This document shows, piece after piece, positions 1 to 8,226 of a stretch of 64,000 nt of DNA (the stretch's first letter is position 1; every line of letters begins with the position of its first letter). The stretch spans positions 310,001 to 374,000 of the forward strand of contig NZ_QOKZ01000002.1 of NCBI RefSeq assembly GCF_003697785.1, given 5' to 3'. This DNA is from Paracoccus alkanivorans. GTDB taxonomy: Bacteria; Pseudomonadota; Alphaproteobacteria; Rhodobacterales; Rhodobacteraceae. Made by a program: the position numbers and the translations under genes. Under the pieces are notes generated by a model. It was not told where the DNA came from, did no database searches, and worked only from the letters and a program-made list of their open reading frames with translations.

Positions 1-55
1 CCGCAACCGTGCCGTGATCGGCCAGCATCCTGAGCGCGCGGAGTTGTTCCAGCAT
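1..55 (-). CDS. LysR-family regulator, N-terminal fragment (CbbR candidate)
   Basis: The minus strand opens with ATG at 55 and reads MLEQLRALRMLADHGTVA before leaving the window. This is the usual first helix of a LysR-type winged HTH. The gene is divergent from cbbF-cbbP, which is where cbbR, the LysR activator of Calvin-cycle operons, normally sits. Only 18 residues are visible, so the CbbR identity rests on position alone. Confidence 0.6.
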   Translation of the reverse strand, partial: MLEQLRALRMLADHGTVA

Positions 56-100
56 GATCCTGCCGAGCAAGGACGTAATTTTCTTTTACGGTCCAGGAAC

Positions 101-112
101 AATTTTAAAATT
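101..112. promoter_or_regulatory. AT-rich palindrome in the lysR/cbbF divergent promoter region
   Basis: A perfect 12-bp palindrome, AATTTTAAAATT, lies in the AT-rich spacer between the divergent LysR start and cbbF. LysR regulators typically bind AT-rich dyads of the T-N11-A type in such positions. It may be part of the regulator's binding site, or simply promoter AT-richness. Confidence 0.3.
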
Positions 113-175
113 TCTTATCAGCCCCGAATGGAATAGCAAAGGGGCGCAACGGGCTTGAAAGGGGAGGTTCAGTCC

Positions 176-1183
176 TTGGCGCAGATCCAGCAGATGGCCG
201 GACGGGCAATTCCCGCGCATCTTGAAAAGCCGGTCGCTGCGCTGTGCGATGTGACCTGCGACCTGCTCTCCCGCATCTTGATGGATGGGCTGGAAGGCAA
301 CCTTGCGGAAAGCGCCGGTTCAGACACCGGTGGCAATACGCAGCAACCTCTGGACCTGATCGCCGACAGGGATTTTCGCGCTGCCATGAACGGCACTGGC
401 ATCCGCTGGTATGCCTCGAAAGCGCGAAACAGAGTGGCCGAGGTCGAACCGGCGGGAAATCTTGCCATCGCCATAGACCCGTTGAACGGTTCCTCCGACC
501 TGGATGTGAACGCCTCAATCGGCACGGTCTTCAGCATCCAACCCGCCGAAGACGATCCCGACGCCACCTTTCTGCGGGCAGGTCACCATATCGTGGCAGC
601 GGGATATTTCATCCATGGGCCGCAAACCGTGTTGATGATCAGCCTTGGCGACGGGTTGCGCAAGTTCATCCTCGACCGCAAAGCCGGAATTTTCCGGGAA
701 GTGCCGGTGTCCCCGCTTCCAGGTCAGTGCAAGACGGTGGAATTCGCCATTAACGCATCCAACTACCGGCACTGGTCGCAACCGGTCCGGGCCTATGTCG
801 ATGACTGCCTTGCAGGCATGGACGGTCCGCGCGGCAAGAGTTTCAACATGCGCTGGATCGCCTCGCCGGTTGCCGAAGCGCATCGGATCATCTTGCGCGG
901 GGGGATTTTCCTTCATTCCGGCGATGCGCGGGACGGTCATGCCGAGGGACGATTGCGGCTGATCCACGAATGCGCACCGATCGCCTTTCTGGTCGAGCAA
1001 TCCGGCGGCAAGGCGACCGATGGCATCAGCCGAATGCTGGAGCGTGTGCCGACGAGCCTGCATGCCCACACCCCCTTCGTCTTCGGCACGCCCGACAAGG
1101 TCGACCGCTTGGCCACCTGTCACGATCTTCCCGAACCGGAAGTTTCCGCGCTTTTCGGCAATCGCGGCCTGTTCCGCGCCTGA
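176..1183 (+). CDS. cbbF: Class I fructose-1,6-bisphosphatase homologue (CbbF) with altered active site
   Basis: The fold and many family segments are clear: GGIFL, FAINASNYRHW, FNMRWIAS and the RLIHE glutamate near the C-terminus. Active CbbF removes the 1-phosphate of fructose 1,6-bisphosphate in the Calvin cycle and gluconeogenesis. Here the conserved acidic residues are changed. The GD-x-Q motif reads GGNTQ (Asn codon at 335), the ASEE loop reads ASKA (Lys codon at 419), and DPLDGSSN reads DPLNGSSD (Asn codon at 485). In pig-enzyme terms these match Asp68, Glu97, Glu98, Asp121 and Asn125; Asp74, Asp118 and Glu280 are kept. FLYP is FLHS. No ATG fits the N-terminus. A TTG at 176 follows GGGGAGG at 161-167 with good spacing; a TTG at 155 is the alternative. 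It is 15 bp upstream of cbbP and presumably co-transcribed. Confidence 0.85.
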   Translation: MAQIQQMAGRAIPAHLEKPVAALCDVTCDLLSRILMDGLEGNLAESAGSDTGGNTQQPLDLIADRDFRAAMNGTGIRWYASKARNRVAEVEPAGNLAIAIDPLNGSSDLDVNASIGTVFSIQPAEDDPDATFLRAGHHIVAAGYFIHGPQTVLMISLGDGLRKFILDRKAGIFREVPVSPLPGQCKTVEFAINASNYRHWSQPVRAYVDDCLAGMDGPRGKSFNMRWIASPVAEAHRIILRGGIFLHSGDARDGHAEGRLRLIHECAPIAFLVEQSGGKATDGISRMLERVPTSLHAHTPFVFGTPDKVDRLATCHDLPEPEVSALFGNRGLFRA

Positions 1184-1198
1184 TCCAAAGGAATAATC

Positions 1199-2071
1199 AT
1201 GTCCCGGAAACACCCGATCATCTCGGTCACAGGCTCTTCCGGCGCGGGGACCACCACGGTCAAGGGCATCTTCGACCAGATCTTCCGCCGCGAGGGTATC
1301 AATGCCGTCAGCATCGAGGGCGACGCTTTCCATCGCTATGACCGCGCAGCGATGAAAGAGGAACTCGCCCGCCGGCAGGCCGCAGGTGACCAGACCTTCA
1401 GCCATTTCAGTTATGACGCCAACGAGCTGAAAAAGCTGGAAGAGGTGTTCCGCGTCTATGGCGAAACCGGCCGCGGCGAAACGCGCCACTACGTCCATGA
1501 CGATGCCGAAGCTGCGAAATGGGGCACGCCCCCCGGCAAGTTCACCGATTGGGCACCATTCGAAGACAACTCGGATCTGCTGTTCTACGAGGGGCTGCAT
1601 GGTGCGGTGGTCAACGACCAGGTCAACCTGGCCAAACTGGCCGATCTGAAGATCGGCGTGGTGCCGGTGATCAACCTGGAATGGATCCAGAAGATCCACC
1701 GCGACAAGGCCAGCCGGGGCTATTCCACCGAGGCCGTCACCGACACCATCCTACGCCGCATGCATGCCTATGCGCACTGCATCTGCCCGCAATTCACGCA
1801 GACCGATATCAATTTCCAGCGCGTGCCGGTGGTCGACACCTCGAACCCGTTCATCGCCCGCTGGATTCCGACACCGGACGAAAGCCTCGTCGTGATCCGG
1901 TTCCGCGACCCGAAGGGAATCGATTTCCCCTATCTGACAGCGATGATCCAGGGTTCCTGGATGAGCCGCGCCAATTCGATCGTCATTCCGGGGCCGCGGA
2001 TGGACCTGGCCATGCAATTGATCCTGACGCCGATGATCCTGCGCCTCGTCAATGACGCCAGACGCGCCTGA
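1199..2071 (+). CDS. cbbP: Phosphoribulokinase, class I
   Basis: This enzyme phosphorylates ribulose 5-phosphate to ribulose 1,5-bisphosphate, the step that feeds RuBisCO. At 290 aa it has the length of the octameric proteobacterial class I form. The P-loop GSSGAGTTTV is near residues 11-20, the EGDAFHR segment carries the catalytic Asp near residue 42, and LFYEGLHG forms the Walker B region. The C-terminal segment with DFPYLTAMI and SWMSRANSIV closely follows Rhodobacter PRK. ATG is preceded by AAAGGA. In contrast to cbbF next door, every motif I can check is intact. No RuBisCO, transketolase or aldolase gene follows; the next gene is on the opposite strand. Confidence 0.96.
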   Translation: MSRKHPIISVTGSSGAGTTTVKGIFDQIFRREGINAVSIEGDAFHRYDRAAMKEELARRQAAGDQTFSHFSYDANELKKLEEVFRVYGETGRGETRHYVHDDAEAAKWGTPPGKFTDWAPFEDNSDLLFYEGLHGAVVNDQVNLAKLADLKIGVVPVINLEWIQKIHRDKASRGYSTEAVTDTILRRMHAYAHCICPQFTQTDINFQRVPVVDTSNPFIARWIPTPDESLVVIRFRDPKGIDFPYLTAMIQGSWMSRANSIVIPGPRMDLAMQLILTPMILRLVNDARRA

Positions 2072-2159
2072 ATCCAACCACCGCTGCCGCGCAGCGCACA
2101 AGGATCGCCCTTTGATCCCCGTCTTCGATTTCGGCTGCTACATGGTTTCGCCAAAATTT

Positions 2160-2183
2160 GGCCCGGGCAAGATTGCCCGGGCC
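2160..2183 (-). terminator. Hairpin 3' of the OmpA-family gene
   Basis: The arms GGCCCGGGCA and TGCCCGGGCC form a 10-bp GC-rich stem with a 4-nt loop. Read on the minus strand the hairpin is followed by AAATTTTGG, so it probably ends the OmpA-family transcript. It may also serve cbbP on the other side. Confidence 0.6.
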
Positions 2184-2232
2184 GCCGTCGTTCTGACACT
2201 GATTCTTTTTCCGGTACTTGCCGCAGCCCCGG

Positions 2233-4398
2233 TCACTCGGATGTCTGCAGAAGATCGGTGATACGCCGCACCGAAGCGCGCCGGTTCTCACGGATATCGC
2301 CTTCGGCCCGGACCTGCAGGAACTGCTCGCCATAGCCCTGCACGACAAGGTTTTCCGGCGGCACGTCGAAATATTCGCTCAGTGCCAGCGCCACCGATTC
2401 CGCGCGCCGATCAGACAGGGCGAGGTTCATGGCCGCATCTCCTACCGTGTCGGTATGCCCCTCGATCAGGAAGATCTCGCGCGGGTTCTCGCTGATCGCG
2501 CCCTGTATGACATTGCCGAGCGCCGAAAGTTGCTTGGCCTGATCCGACTTGATCGCCGCAGAGCCGGTTTCGAAGGTGATGGCATCGATATTGACCGGTG
2601 CCACCAATGCGCGCACCTCGGCGATATTGCGAATCTGGCCAAGGGTGAAGCGCCGGTCGATATCGGTTTCGCGCAGCAGCGCGGCCCGAAGCTCCTCCTC
2701 GTCCAGCGGACCTTCGCCGGTTTCTACCGGCTCGGCCGGAGCGGGCAGGCTGGCAATATCCACCGGCTCCACACCCGCGGTGTCATCGATAAGCTGTGTC
2801 GAGCTGCCATCGGCCGAAACCAGCGTACGGCGCAGGACGCGCAGATCGGCGTCGCGGATAGTCACCACCTGGCTGCCATCGGCGCGAGTCACCACCGTCC
2901 GCGAAGAACCGTCGTCGAAATTCTCTGTCGTGATGGTCGAGCCGGGCTGACGCAGCAGGGCGACTTCGTCCTTGATGACCTCCTGGCTGCCATCGGCACG
3001 CGTCACGACAACCCGGTCCGGCGTGCTGAGCGTGACTTCACGGTTATTGTTCAGCATCGAGCCGACAACGACCGCTCCCGCCCCCAGCAACAATGCCTTG
3101 GCCAGGTCATTGTTGTCGTCGTCCTCATCGGCATTGGCCGTCTGTTCCTGCCCATCCTGGCCAGTCACGCCGGACAATGCGTCCCGCAGGCTGGTCTCGA
3201 AGTCCTCCGAGGACGAACGGGAGTTTTCCTCTGTCACCTGCTGTTCGACAACCTCGCCCTCGCCGCTTTCCGCAGTCAGGGCAGCGGCGGTCGGAGCCTC
3301 GGTCGCTGCCGCGGCTTCCTTGGCGGCTTCCGTCTCGGCACCGCCTTCTTCGGCCAGCGCGTCCTCATGCGTGGACTCGGTGCTTTCGGAGGCCGCAGCG
3401 GCATCGCCGGTTTCAGCGGTCTCTCCCCCGGATTCCTCGGCGGCCTTTTCCTCTTCGGCCAAGGCATCGGCCAGCGCGTCCTCATCTGTGGACTCGGTGC
3501 TTTCGGAGGCCGCAGCGGCATCGCCGGTTTCAGCGGTCTCTTCCCCGGCTTCCTCGGCGGCCTTTTCCTCTTCGGCCAAGGCATCGGCCAGCGCGTCCTC
3601 GTCCGTGGACTCGGTGCTTTCGGAGGTCGCAGCGGCATCGCCGGTTTCAGCGGCCTCTCCCCCGGCTTCCTCGGCGGCCTGCTCCTCTTCGGCCAAGGCA
3701 TCGGCCAGCGCGTCCTCCTCCGTGGACTCGGTGCTTTCGGAGGTCGCAGCGGCATCGCCGGTTTCAGCGGCCTCTCCCCCGGCTTCCTCGGTGGCCTGCT
3801 CCTCTTCGGCCAAGGCATCAGCCAGCGCGTCCTCCTCCGTGGACTCGGTGCTTTCGGAGGTCGCAGCGGCATCGCCGGTTTCAGCGGCCTCTCCCCCAGT
3901 TTCCTCGGCGGCCTTTTCCTCTTCGGCCAAGGCATCGGCCAGCGCGTCCTCGTCCGTGGACTCGGTGCTTTCGGAGGTCGCAGCGGTGCTGTCGGTCGGC
4001 GCTTCGGTTTCGGCCTCGACCGGTTCAGCAGCCTCAGCCTCGGCAGCCGCTTCGGTTTCGGCCTCGACCGGTTCCGCAGCCTCAGCCTCGGCAGCCGCTT
4101 CGGTTTCGGCCTCGGCAGCCGCTTCAGCTTCAGCTTCCGCCTCGGCTTCCGCTGCGGCTTCAGCTTCGGCTTCCGTTTGCTCTGCCGTTCCCGGCTCAAC
4201 CGGCAATACGGTTTCCGTGTCGGCTTGTGCAATCACGTCAAACCCGGCCTGTTCCTGCCCGGCCTTCGACTGTTTCGCGGCACGCTCCAGCGCGACTCCA
4301 TCGACAAGCGATGTTTCCGCCATCGCCAGATGGGGTGCCAAAAGCGACAGGCAGGCGGCAATAGCGGTGCTGTTATGGATGATCCGGCGCATCTGCAT
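2233..4398 (-). CDS. OmpA-family outer membrane/peptidoglycan-associated protein with acidic repeat region
   Basis: The 721-residue protein begins with a signal peptide ending near AMA-ET. Residues about 60-360 are a low-complexity Ala/Glu-rich region made of 16-aa and then 39-aa tandem repeats. A short hydrophobic segment (LLLGAGAVVVGSML) follows, then a region with repeated VVTRADGSQ. The C-terminal ~115 residues are an OmpA/MotB domain, with the peptidoglycan-binding stretch IEGHTDTVG and the NRRASVRRI ending. It likely tethers the outer membrane to peptidoglycan, with the repeats acting as a long acidic spacer. GAGGA upstream is better spaced for the ATG at codon 3 than for the first ATG. 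The repeat length probably varies between strains. Confidence 0.85.
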   Translation of the reverse strand: MQMRRIIHNSTAIAACLSLLAPHLAMAETSLVDGVALERAAKQSKAGQEQAGFDVIAQADTETVLPVEPGTAEQTEAEAEAAAEAEAEAEAEAAAEAETEAAAEAEAAEPVEAETEAAAEAEAAEPVEAETEAPTDSTAATSESTESTDEDALADALAEEEKAAEETGGEAAETGDAAATSESTESTEEDALADALAEEEQATEEAGGEAAETGDAAATSESTESTEEDALADALAEEEQAAEEAGGEAAETGDAAATSESTESTDEDALADALAEEEKAAEEAGEETAETGDAAAASESTESTDEDALADALAEEEKAAEESGGETAETGDAAAASESTESTHEDALAEEGGAETEAAKEAAAATEAPTAAALTAESGEGEVVEQQVTEENSRSSSEDFETSLRDALSGVTGQDGQEQTANADEDDDNNDLAKALLLGAGAVVVGSMLNNNREVTLSTPDRVVVTRADGSQEVIKDEVALLRQPGSTITTENFDDGSSRTVVTRADGSQVVTIRDADLRVLRRTLVSADGSSTQLIDDTAGVEPVDIASLPAPAEPVETGEGPLDEEELRAALLRETDIDRRFTLGQIRNIAEVRALVAPVNIDAITFETGSAAIKSDQAKQLSALGNVIQGAISENPREIFLIEGHTDTVGDAAMNLALSDRRAESVALALSEYFDVPPENLVVQGYGEQFLQVRAEGDIRENRRASVRRITDLLQTSE
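3346..3990 (-). repeat. 117-bp in-frame tandem repeat array in the OmpA-family gene
   Basis: The 10-mer GTGGACTCGG recurs at 3371, 3488, 3605, 3722, 3839 and 3956, exactly 117 bp apart, which is 39 codons. Partial units lie at both ends. The coded unit has a Ser/Thr/Glu stretch (SESTESTDED) followed by ALADALAEEE and a Gly/Ala/Glu linker. Copies are nearly identical in DNA, which points to recent duplication or gene conversion. Confidence 0.95.
4001..4144 (-). repeat. 48-bp in-frame tandem repeat (16-aa unit)
   Basis: GCTTCGGTTT recurs at 4001, 4049 and 4097, a 48-bp period. It encodes 16-residue units of the type EAETEAAAEAEAAEPV, just before the 39-aa repeats in the protein. A still more degenerate Ala/Glu tract continues toward the N-terminus. 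Confidence 0.85.
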
Positions 4399-4563
4399 TC
4401 CTCACATGCTTCATTCCGTTCTGCGGCATTAACCGACAACGAGCCCGGCAGTTCCAGTTAGCCACATGACCCTTTCGTGAGGTCCCTCGAAACCGCAGTG
4501 ACGGAATGCCGGGTTTCCTTCCGAGATTCCGGCATGGAAATCACCCGCCCTAGCCGACCCTCG

Positions 4564-4596
4564 AAACGAAAAAGGCGCCCCCGAAGAGGCGCCTTT
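4564..4596 (-). terminator. Rho-independent terminator of glnA
   Basis: On the minus strand the arms AAAGGCGCC and GGCGCCTTT (9 bp, 8-nt loop) are followed by a T-rich run. It starts 20 bp after the glnA stop codon. Confidence 0.85.
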
Positions 4597-4615
4597 CCGA
4601 TTGGTCCGCGCTGGA

Positions 4616-6022
4616 TCAGACCGAGTAGTAAAGCTGATACTCGACCGGGTGGGGCGTATGCTCATAGGCATAGACCTCTTCCCATTTCAGCGCCATGTAA
4701 CCTTCCAGCTGATCGCGGGTGAAGACATCGCCCGCCAGCAGGAAGTCCATGTCTTTCTCCAGTTCTTCCAGCGCTTCGCGCAGGCTGCCGCAAACGGTCG
4801 GGATCTCGGCCAGTTCCTCGGGCGGCAGATCGTAGAGATCCTTGTCCGAGGCCGAACCCGGGTCGATCTTGTTCTTGATCCCGTCCAGCCCGGCCATCAG
4901 CAGGGCGGCAAAGCACAGATAGGGATTCGCAGCAGGATCGGGGAAGCGGGCCTCGACGCGCTTGGCCTTGGGGCTTTCCGTCCACGGGATCCGCACGCAG
5001 CCCGAGCGGTTCCGGGCCGAGTAGGCGCGCAGGACCGGCGCCTCGAAACCGGGGATCAGCCGCTTGTAGCTGTTGGTCGAGGGGTTGGTCAGCGCGTTCA
5101 GCGCCTTGGCATGCTTCAGGATGCCGCCGATGAAATACAGTGCCTCCTGGCTGAGATCGGCGTATTTGTCGCCTGCGAACAACGGCTTGCCGTCCTTCCA
5201 GATCGACATGTTGACATGCATCCCCGAACCGTTGTCGCCCTTCATGGGCTTGGGCATGAAGGTCGCCGACTTGCCATAGGCGGCAGCGACATTGTGGATG
5301 ACATACTTGTATTTCTGCAGGTTGTCGGCCTGCTCGGTCAGCGAACCGAAGATCAGCCCCAACTCATGCTGCGCCGAGGCGACCTCGTGGTGGTGCTTGT
5401 CCACCTTCATGCCCATGCGCTTCATCGTGGACAGCATTTCACTGCGGATATCCTGCCCGGCATCGATCGGGTTGACCGGGAAATAGCCGCCCTTGTGACC
5501 GGCACGATGGGCCTGGTTGCCCATCTCGTATTCGCTGTCGGTGTTCCATGCCGCGTCCACGGCGTCGATCTCGTAGGCCACCTTCTGCGGCGTTACCGAG
5601 TAGCGCACATCGTCGAAGATGAAGAATTCCGCTTCCGGCCCGAAATAGGCGGCATCGCCGATGCCCGAGGATTTCAGGTAAGCCTCTGCCTTCACGGCGG
5701 TTCCGCGCGGGTCGCGGCTATAGGGCTCGCCCGTGTCCGGCTCGACGACATTGCAGTGCACGCAAAGCGTCTTTTCGGCATAGAACGGATCGATATAGAC
5801 CGAGGCGGTGTCCGGGATCAGCTTCATATCGGACTGGTCGATCGACTTCCAGCCGGCGATCGAGCTGCCGTCGAACATGAAGCCTTCCTCGAAGAAATCC
5901 TCATCCACCAGATCCTTGTCCAGCGTCACATGCTGAAGCTTTCCCTTGGGATCGGTGAAGCGAACGTCGACATAAACGACGTCCTCGTCCTCGATCAGCT
6001 TCAATACCTCTTTGATTTGCAT
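4616..6022 (-). CDS. glnA: Glutamine synthetase, type I
   Basis: This cytosolic enzyme forms glutamine from glutamate, ammonium and ATP, and is the main entry of ammonium into metabolism. Starting at the ATG at 6022 behind GGGAAGAG gives 468 aa, the classical GSI-beta length; an upstream in-frame ATG gives an unlikely 11-residue extension. The adenylylation site sits in [11 protein letters not shown], where the Tyr is residue 397 by my count, exactly the expected position. The ATP-binding and metal-binding segments ([30 protein letters not shown]) are present. glnB lies 73 bp upstream on the same strand, the usual glnBA operon of alphaproteobacteria. Confidence 0.98.
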   Translation of the reverse strand: MQIKEVLKLIEDEDVVYVDVRFTDPKGKLQHVTLDKDLVDEDFFEEGFMFDGSSIAGWKSIDQSDMKLIPDTASVYIDPFYAEKTLCVHCNVVEPDTGEPYSRDPRGTAVKAEAYLKSSGIGDAAYFGPEAEFFIFDDVRYSVTPQKVAYEIDAVDAAWNTDSEYEMGNQAHRAGHKGGYFPVNPIDAGQDIRSEMLSTMKRMGMKVDKHHHEVASAQHELGLIFGSLTEQADNLQKYKYVIHNVAAAYGKSATFMPKPMKGDNGSGMHVNMSIWKDGKPLFAGDKYADLSQEALYFIGGILKHAKALNALTNPSTNSYKRLIPGFEAPVLRAYSARNRSGCVRIPWTESPKAKRVEARFPDPAANPYLCFAALLMAGLDGIKNKIDPGSASDKDLYDLPPEELAEIPTVCGSLREALEELEKDMDFLLAGDVFTRDQLEGYMALKWEEVYAYEHTPHPVEYQLYYSV

Positions 6023-6094
6023 CTCTTCCCTTTCTTCGTAGATGCGGCCCGGCAACCTTCGCGGCCGGGCGCAGGAAACAGTCGTCGGTTATCC

Positions 6095-6481
<387 letters not shown>

Positions 6482-6546
6482 TCATGGCGCGGGTAAATGC
6501 GGCATGCCATGGATTGGGCAGCAGAAACCATGCTGTGGGCCTGCAT

Positions 6547-6581
6547 GCCTATTTTTTAGGCTTGATGGCTATATTATAGGC
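6547..6581. promoter_or_regulatory. Pair of 15-bp dyads between glnB and nnr, 20 bp apart
   Basis: GCCTATTTTTTAGGC (6547-6561) and GGCTATATTATAGGC (6567-6581) match at 12 of 15 positions. Each is an inverted repeat, and they are spaced exactly two helical turns apart. They sit in the divergent promoter region; the second overlaps a TATAAT that could be the glnB -10 and ends 7 bp before the nnr start. This looks like a tandem operator for an unknown dimeric regulator. Confidence 0.4.
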
Positions 6582-6588
6582 AAGTGCG

Positions 6589-8199
6589 ATGCTATATGGC
6601 AGTGAAATCCTGACCGCCGCCCAAATGCGCGCCATCGAATCCGAGGCGATGGACAGCGGCGAAGTCACCGGCCTGACCTTGATGGAACGAGCCGGTGCCG
6701 CCATCGCGGGACAGATTCGCCTGCGCTGGCCCAAGCCGGGGCAGGCGACCGTCCTGTGCGGTCCGGGCAATAATGGCGGCGACGGCTATGCCATCGCCCG
6801 GCTGCTGGCACAGGCGGGCTGGAGCCTGCGCGTCCTTGGGCTGGACAATACCCCCGGCGCAAATGCCGCGGAAATGAAGCGGCGCTGGCTGGAAACCGGC
6901 CCCATCGCTCCGCTGACCGAATCCGAACTGCACGATTCTCCTGCAAGCGATGTCTTTATCGACGCGATTTTCGGCACCGGTCTCACCCGCCCGCCCGAGG
7001 GACGGATCGCCGCAGTCCTGCACAAGCTGGGCCGGATGACCGGAGGCAGCAGCCGCGCATCCCTCGTGACCGTCGATTGCCCCTCGGGCCTGTGCATGGA
7101 CAGCGGCAGATGGCTGGGTTCCGGCAATGGCGGCAAAGGAGCCGGCCCTGTCCCGCTGGAGGCCGCACTGACAGTCGCCTTCGACAGCCCCAAACCCGGG
7201 CATCTTCTGGATCAGGGGCCGGCCGCCTGCGGCAAGCTGGTCATCGCCGATATCGGGCTGCGCCGCTGGCGGGAAGATGGCCGCCCGCCCTCGCTCAGCG
7301 CCATCTGGCCGGAATTTCCGATCCCCGACAGGCGCATCTGCTCTATCCGTGAGCGGGCGCGCGCCGTCCTGGACAAGGGCATATCCGCAAAAGGCCCTGC
7401 CGGGCATAAATACAGCTACGGCCATGCGCTGATCGTGGCGGGTGCCTCCGGCCATGGTGGGGCGGCAAGGCTGACTGCCCGGGCCGCATTGCGCAGCGGC
7501 GCAGGGCTGGTAACGATCTGCCCGCCCCACCCTGCCCTGTCCGAGCATGCCGGATATCCCGACGCGCTGATGCGGCGCGGTCTGGACCATGCTGCGGGTC
7601 TGCAGGCGATACTGACGGACCCGCGTATATCCGCGCTTTGCATTGGGCCCGGCTGCGGCGTGGATCGCGCCGTCACCTTCCTGCCGGCCGTGCTGGAGCA
7701 GCCACGCCCCTGCGTGCTGGATGCCGATGCGCTCACGGCGCTGGCGCGATCCCCGGATTGGCCCAGGGCGCTTTCCGGCCATCACGTGCTGACACCCCAT
7801 GGCGGAGAGTTCGCGCGCCTCTTTCCCGACCTTGCCGCAAAGCTGGGCGAAACATCGGCGCGCGGCCCGGCCTTTTCCCGTGTCGATGCCACACGCGAAG
7901 CTGCAAGGCGATGCGGCGCGGTGATCCTGCTGAAAGGCCCCGATACGGTGATCGCCGCACCGGATGGCCGGGCCTGTATCCATTCGGCCTTCGACGTGCC
8001 GTGGCTGGCGACAGCGGGATCAGGCGATGTTCTGGCCGGGCTGATTACCGGTTTTCTGGCACGCGGGCTTGCGCCGATGGAAGCCGCGGCATTCGGCGCA
8101 TTCGTCCATGCCAGGGCCGCCCGCCGTTTCGGCCCCGGCCTGATCGCAGACGACCTGCCCGAGCAATTGCCGGGCGTATTCCGGGATCTTGGCCTTTAG
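6589..8199 (+). CDS. nnr: Bifunctional NAD(P)H-hydrate epimerase / ADP-dependent NAD(P)H-hydrate dehydratase
   Basis: This is a two-domain metabolite repair enzyme that restores damaged hydrated NADH and NADPH. The N-terminal YjeF epimerase domain spans residues about 1-215 and carries the CGPGNNGGDGYAIARLL motif. The C-terminal ribokinase-like dehydratase (CARKD) domain shows HVLTPHGGEFARL and the nucleotide-binding ATAGSGDVLAGLI motif. The 536-aa length fits the fused form. It is transcribed divergently from glnBA. The ATG has only a weak upstream purine stretch. Confidence 0.95.
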   Translation: MLYGSEILTAAQMRAIESEAMDSGEVTGLTLMERAGAAIAGQIRLRWPKPGQATVLCGPGNNGGDGYAIARLLAQAGWSLRVLGLDNTPGANAAEMKRRWLETGPIAPLTESELHDSPASDVFIDAIFGTGLTRPPEGRIAAVLHKLGRMTGGSSRASLVTVDCPSGLCMDSGRWLGSGNGGKGAGPVPLEAALTVAFDSPKPGHLLDQGPAACGKLVIADIGLRRWREDGRPPSLSAIWPEFPIPDRRICSIRERARAVLDKGISAKGPAGHKYSYGHALIVAGASGHGGAARLTARAALRSGAGLVTICPPHPALSEHAGYPDALMRRGLDHAAGLQAILTDPRISALCIGPGCGVDRAVTFLPAVLEQPRPCVLDADALTALARSPDWPRALSGHHVLTPHGGEFARLFPDLAAKLGETSARGPAFSRVDATREAARRCGAVILLKGPDTVIAAPDGRACIHSAFDVPWLATAGSGDVLAGLITGFLARGLAPMEAAAFGAFVHARAARRFGPGLIADDLPEQLPGVFRDLGL

Positions 8200-8226
8200 C
8201 CGCCAGCAATCGGTCGCGGAATAGCG

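Noticed and set aside
2052-2261. A 69-codon plus-strand frame after cbbP with a hydrophobic stretch
   Set aside because: It overlaps both flanking genes and contains the terminator hairpin, so it is probably non-coding.
2218-4461. A 747-codon plus-strand frame antisense to the OmpA-family gene
   Set aside because: It is the mirror of the GC-rich repeat region; its product is low-complexity and has no domain, while the minus frame has a signal peptide and an OmpA domain.
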